From positions 1 to 5,442 of the forward strand of contig JADFHG010000281.1 of the NCBI GenBank assembly GCA_022567365.1: 5,442 bases of DNA. Reading direction: 5' to 3'. The notes below the pieces were generated by a model. That model was not told the origin of the DNA. It did not search any database and saw only the letters and a program-made list of their open reading frames with translations. Shown one piece after another: positions 4,613 to 5,442 of this stretch. Within the stretch, counting starts at the first letter, position 1, and each line of letters begins with the position of its first letter. Source of the DNA: Planctomycetota bacterium. GTDB lineage: Bacteria; Planctomycetota; Phycisphaerae; UBA1845. The position numbers were made by a program, and so were the translations under genes.

Positions 4613-5442
4613 ATGACACGCGAAAGACCGTTTTCCTCGAGCCGCCCGATCGGCATCGCCCGCGGCATCGCCGTCGCCCTGGCGCTATGCGCGCTGCCGT
4701 GCGTGCGCGCGGATCAGATCATCGCGGGCGACGTCAATCACGCGGGCGGTCGCGTCGAGGGCTTCGAACAGGGCGAGGTCCGGTATCGGCTGGCCGACGG
4801 TTCGATCGCGTCGTTTCCCGTCGCCGGAGTCGACCTGCTGTTCATCGATTCGCTGGCGGGTTTCTCGGACTTCAACGAGGCGGAAGCGATACTTATGCGC
4901 GACGATGCCGAGTCGGCGATCGACCTGTATAAGCGCAGTCGCAATCGTGTCGACGGGTTCTGGCGGGAGCTCCTCGATGCGCGGTTGCTGATGGCGTGCG
5001 ATCGCGCGGGACGATTCGACGACGCCGTCGACACGTTTATTCGAGTCGTGCAATCAGGGCCTAGCGGAGCCATCGTCGGCGCCGCGCTGGTGCCGCGGTG
5101 TGTCTCGCTCGCCGGAGACGCCCAAGGTCGCGCGGCCGTGGATCGACTCGACGTCGCAGCCCGCGCGGCCAAGGACGATGCTCAACGTGTTCTACTGCGC
5201 GTGTTTGGGTTTGACGTTTTGCGTAGGATCGACGAAAGGCGGGGTCGCGGGATGGCGCGATCGACGGCGGCGCTGAAGATCCCCGAGGCGCTTCGGACGG
5301 CCCGCGTCTATGAGATCGTCGCGACCGCGTTGACTTTCGTTTTCGATGTCTCGGTGGACGCTGAAGCCCTGGAAATGTTGGATCGGGCGATCGAGAATTG
5401 TCCGGACGACGTGCTGCCGGATTTTCTCCTTCTCAAAGGGCG
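4613..5442 (+). CDS. Exported helical-repeat (TPR-like) protein, 3' end cut by window edge
   Basis: The frame is open from the ATG at 4613 to the right edge, 276 residues with no stop. A basic start and hydrophobic core (14-30) ending PCVRA give a Sec signal peptide with likely cleavage before Asp34. Residues 35-82 look like a small beta segment (IIAGDVNHAGGRVEGFEQG, then EVRYRLADGSIASFPV), a layout I associate with planctomycete exported proteins. From about 86 it becomes helical with TPR-like spacing: EAILMRDDAESAIDLYKRS, then LLDARLLMACDRAGRFDDAV, and later EALEMLDRAIENCPDD. TPR proteins act as protein-binding scaffolds. AGGA overlapping the upstream TAG stop (4598-4601) is a possible ribosome site 11 bases before the ATG. 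Tight spacing to the VWA gene implies co-transcription and perhaps physical partnership. The exact family is uncertain. Confidence 0.85.
   Translation, partial: MTRERPFSSSRPIGIARGIAVALALCALPCVRADQIIAGDVNHAGGRVEGFEQGEVRYRLADGSIASFPVAGVDLLFIDSLAGFSDFNEAEAILMRDDAESAIDLYKRSRNRVDGFWRELLDARLLMACDRAGRFDDAVDTFIRVVQSGPSGAIVGAALVPRCVSLAGDAQGRAAVDRLDVAARAAKDDAQRVLLRVFGFDVLRRIDERRGRGMARSTAALKIPEALRTARVYEIVATALTFVFDVSVDAEALEMLDRAIENCPDDVLPDFLLLKG

Overview
The window is GC-rich bacterial DNA with five protein-coding genes, two of them cut by the window edges. The best guess for the host is a planctomycete or close relative. That rests on the style of the proteins: a membrane-anchored von Willebrand A (VWA) protein with a 'SFFG...ARKIAYVVDRSGSM'-type entry into the VWA domain, followed at once by an exported helical-repeat protein whose N-terminus is a small 'G.V..GRVEGFEQGEVRYRLADGS'-type beta segment. 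No rRNA or other marker gene confirms this.

Layout. (1) Bases 1-742, minus strand: the start and most of a soluble histidine kinase with HisKA and HATPase motifs, running off the left edge. (2) 743-1079: a divergent gap with two adjacent stem-loops, one showing an anti-Shine-Dalgarno-like octamer in its loop. (3) 1080-1349, plus: a small uncharacterised protein of 89 residues. (4) 1350-2126: a long gene-free region between two convergent genes. It holds a sigma70-like promoter (1633-1662) followed by a run of imperfect stem-loops from about 1744 to 2012. G-U pairs favour the plus strand, so this may be an undescribed structured RNA. (5) 2127-3197, minus: an exported, mostly helical protein of unknown function. 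(6) 3198-3651: a divergent gap with a good promoter candidate for the next gene. (7) 3652-4599, plus: the VWA protein, with one transmembrane helix and a complete MIDAS site. (8) 4613 to the right edge, plus: an exported helical-repeat protein, 13 bases after the VWA stop and so very probably in the same operon.

How the genes may work together. The VWA protein and its downstream partner form a cell-envelope pair: a membrane-tethered, metal-dependent binding domain facing outward and an exported repeat scaffold. The divergent gene at 2127-3197 encodes another exported helical protein and may belong to the same envelope module. The kinase and the small protein show no clear link to it. No mobile element, tRNA, rRNA or CRISPR array was seen.
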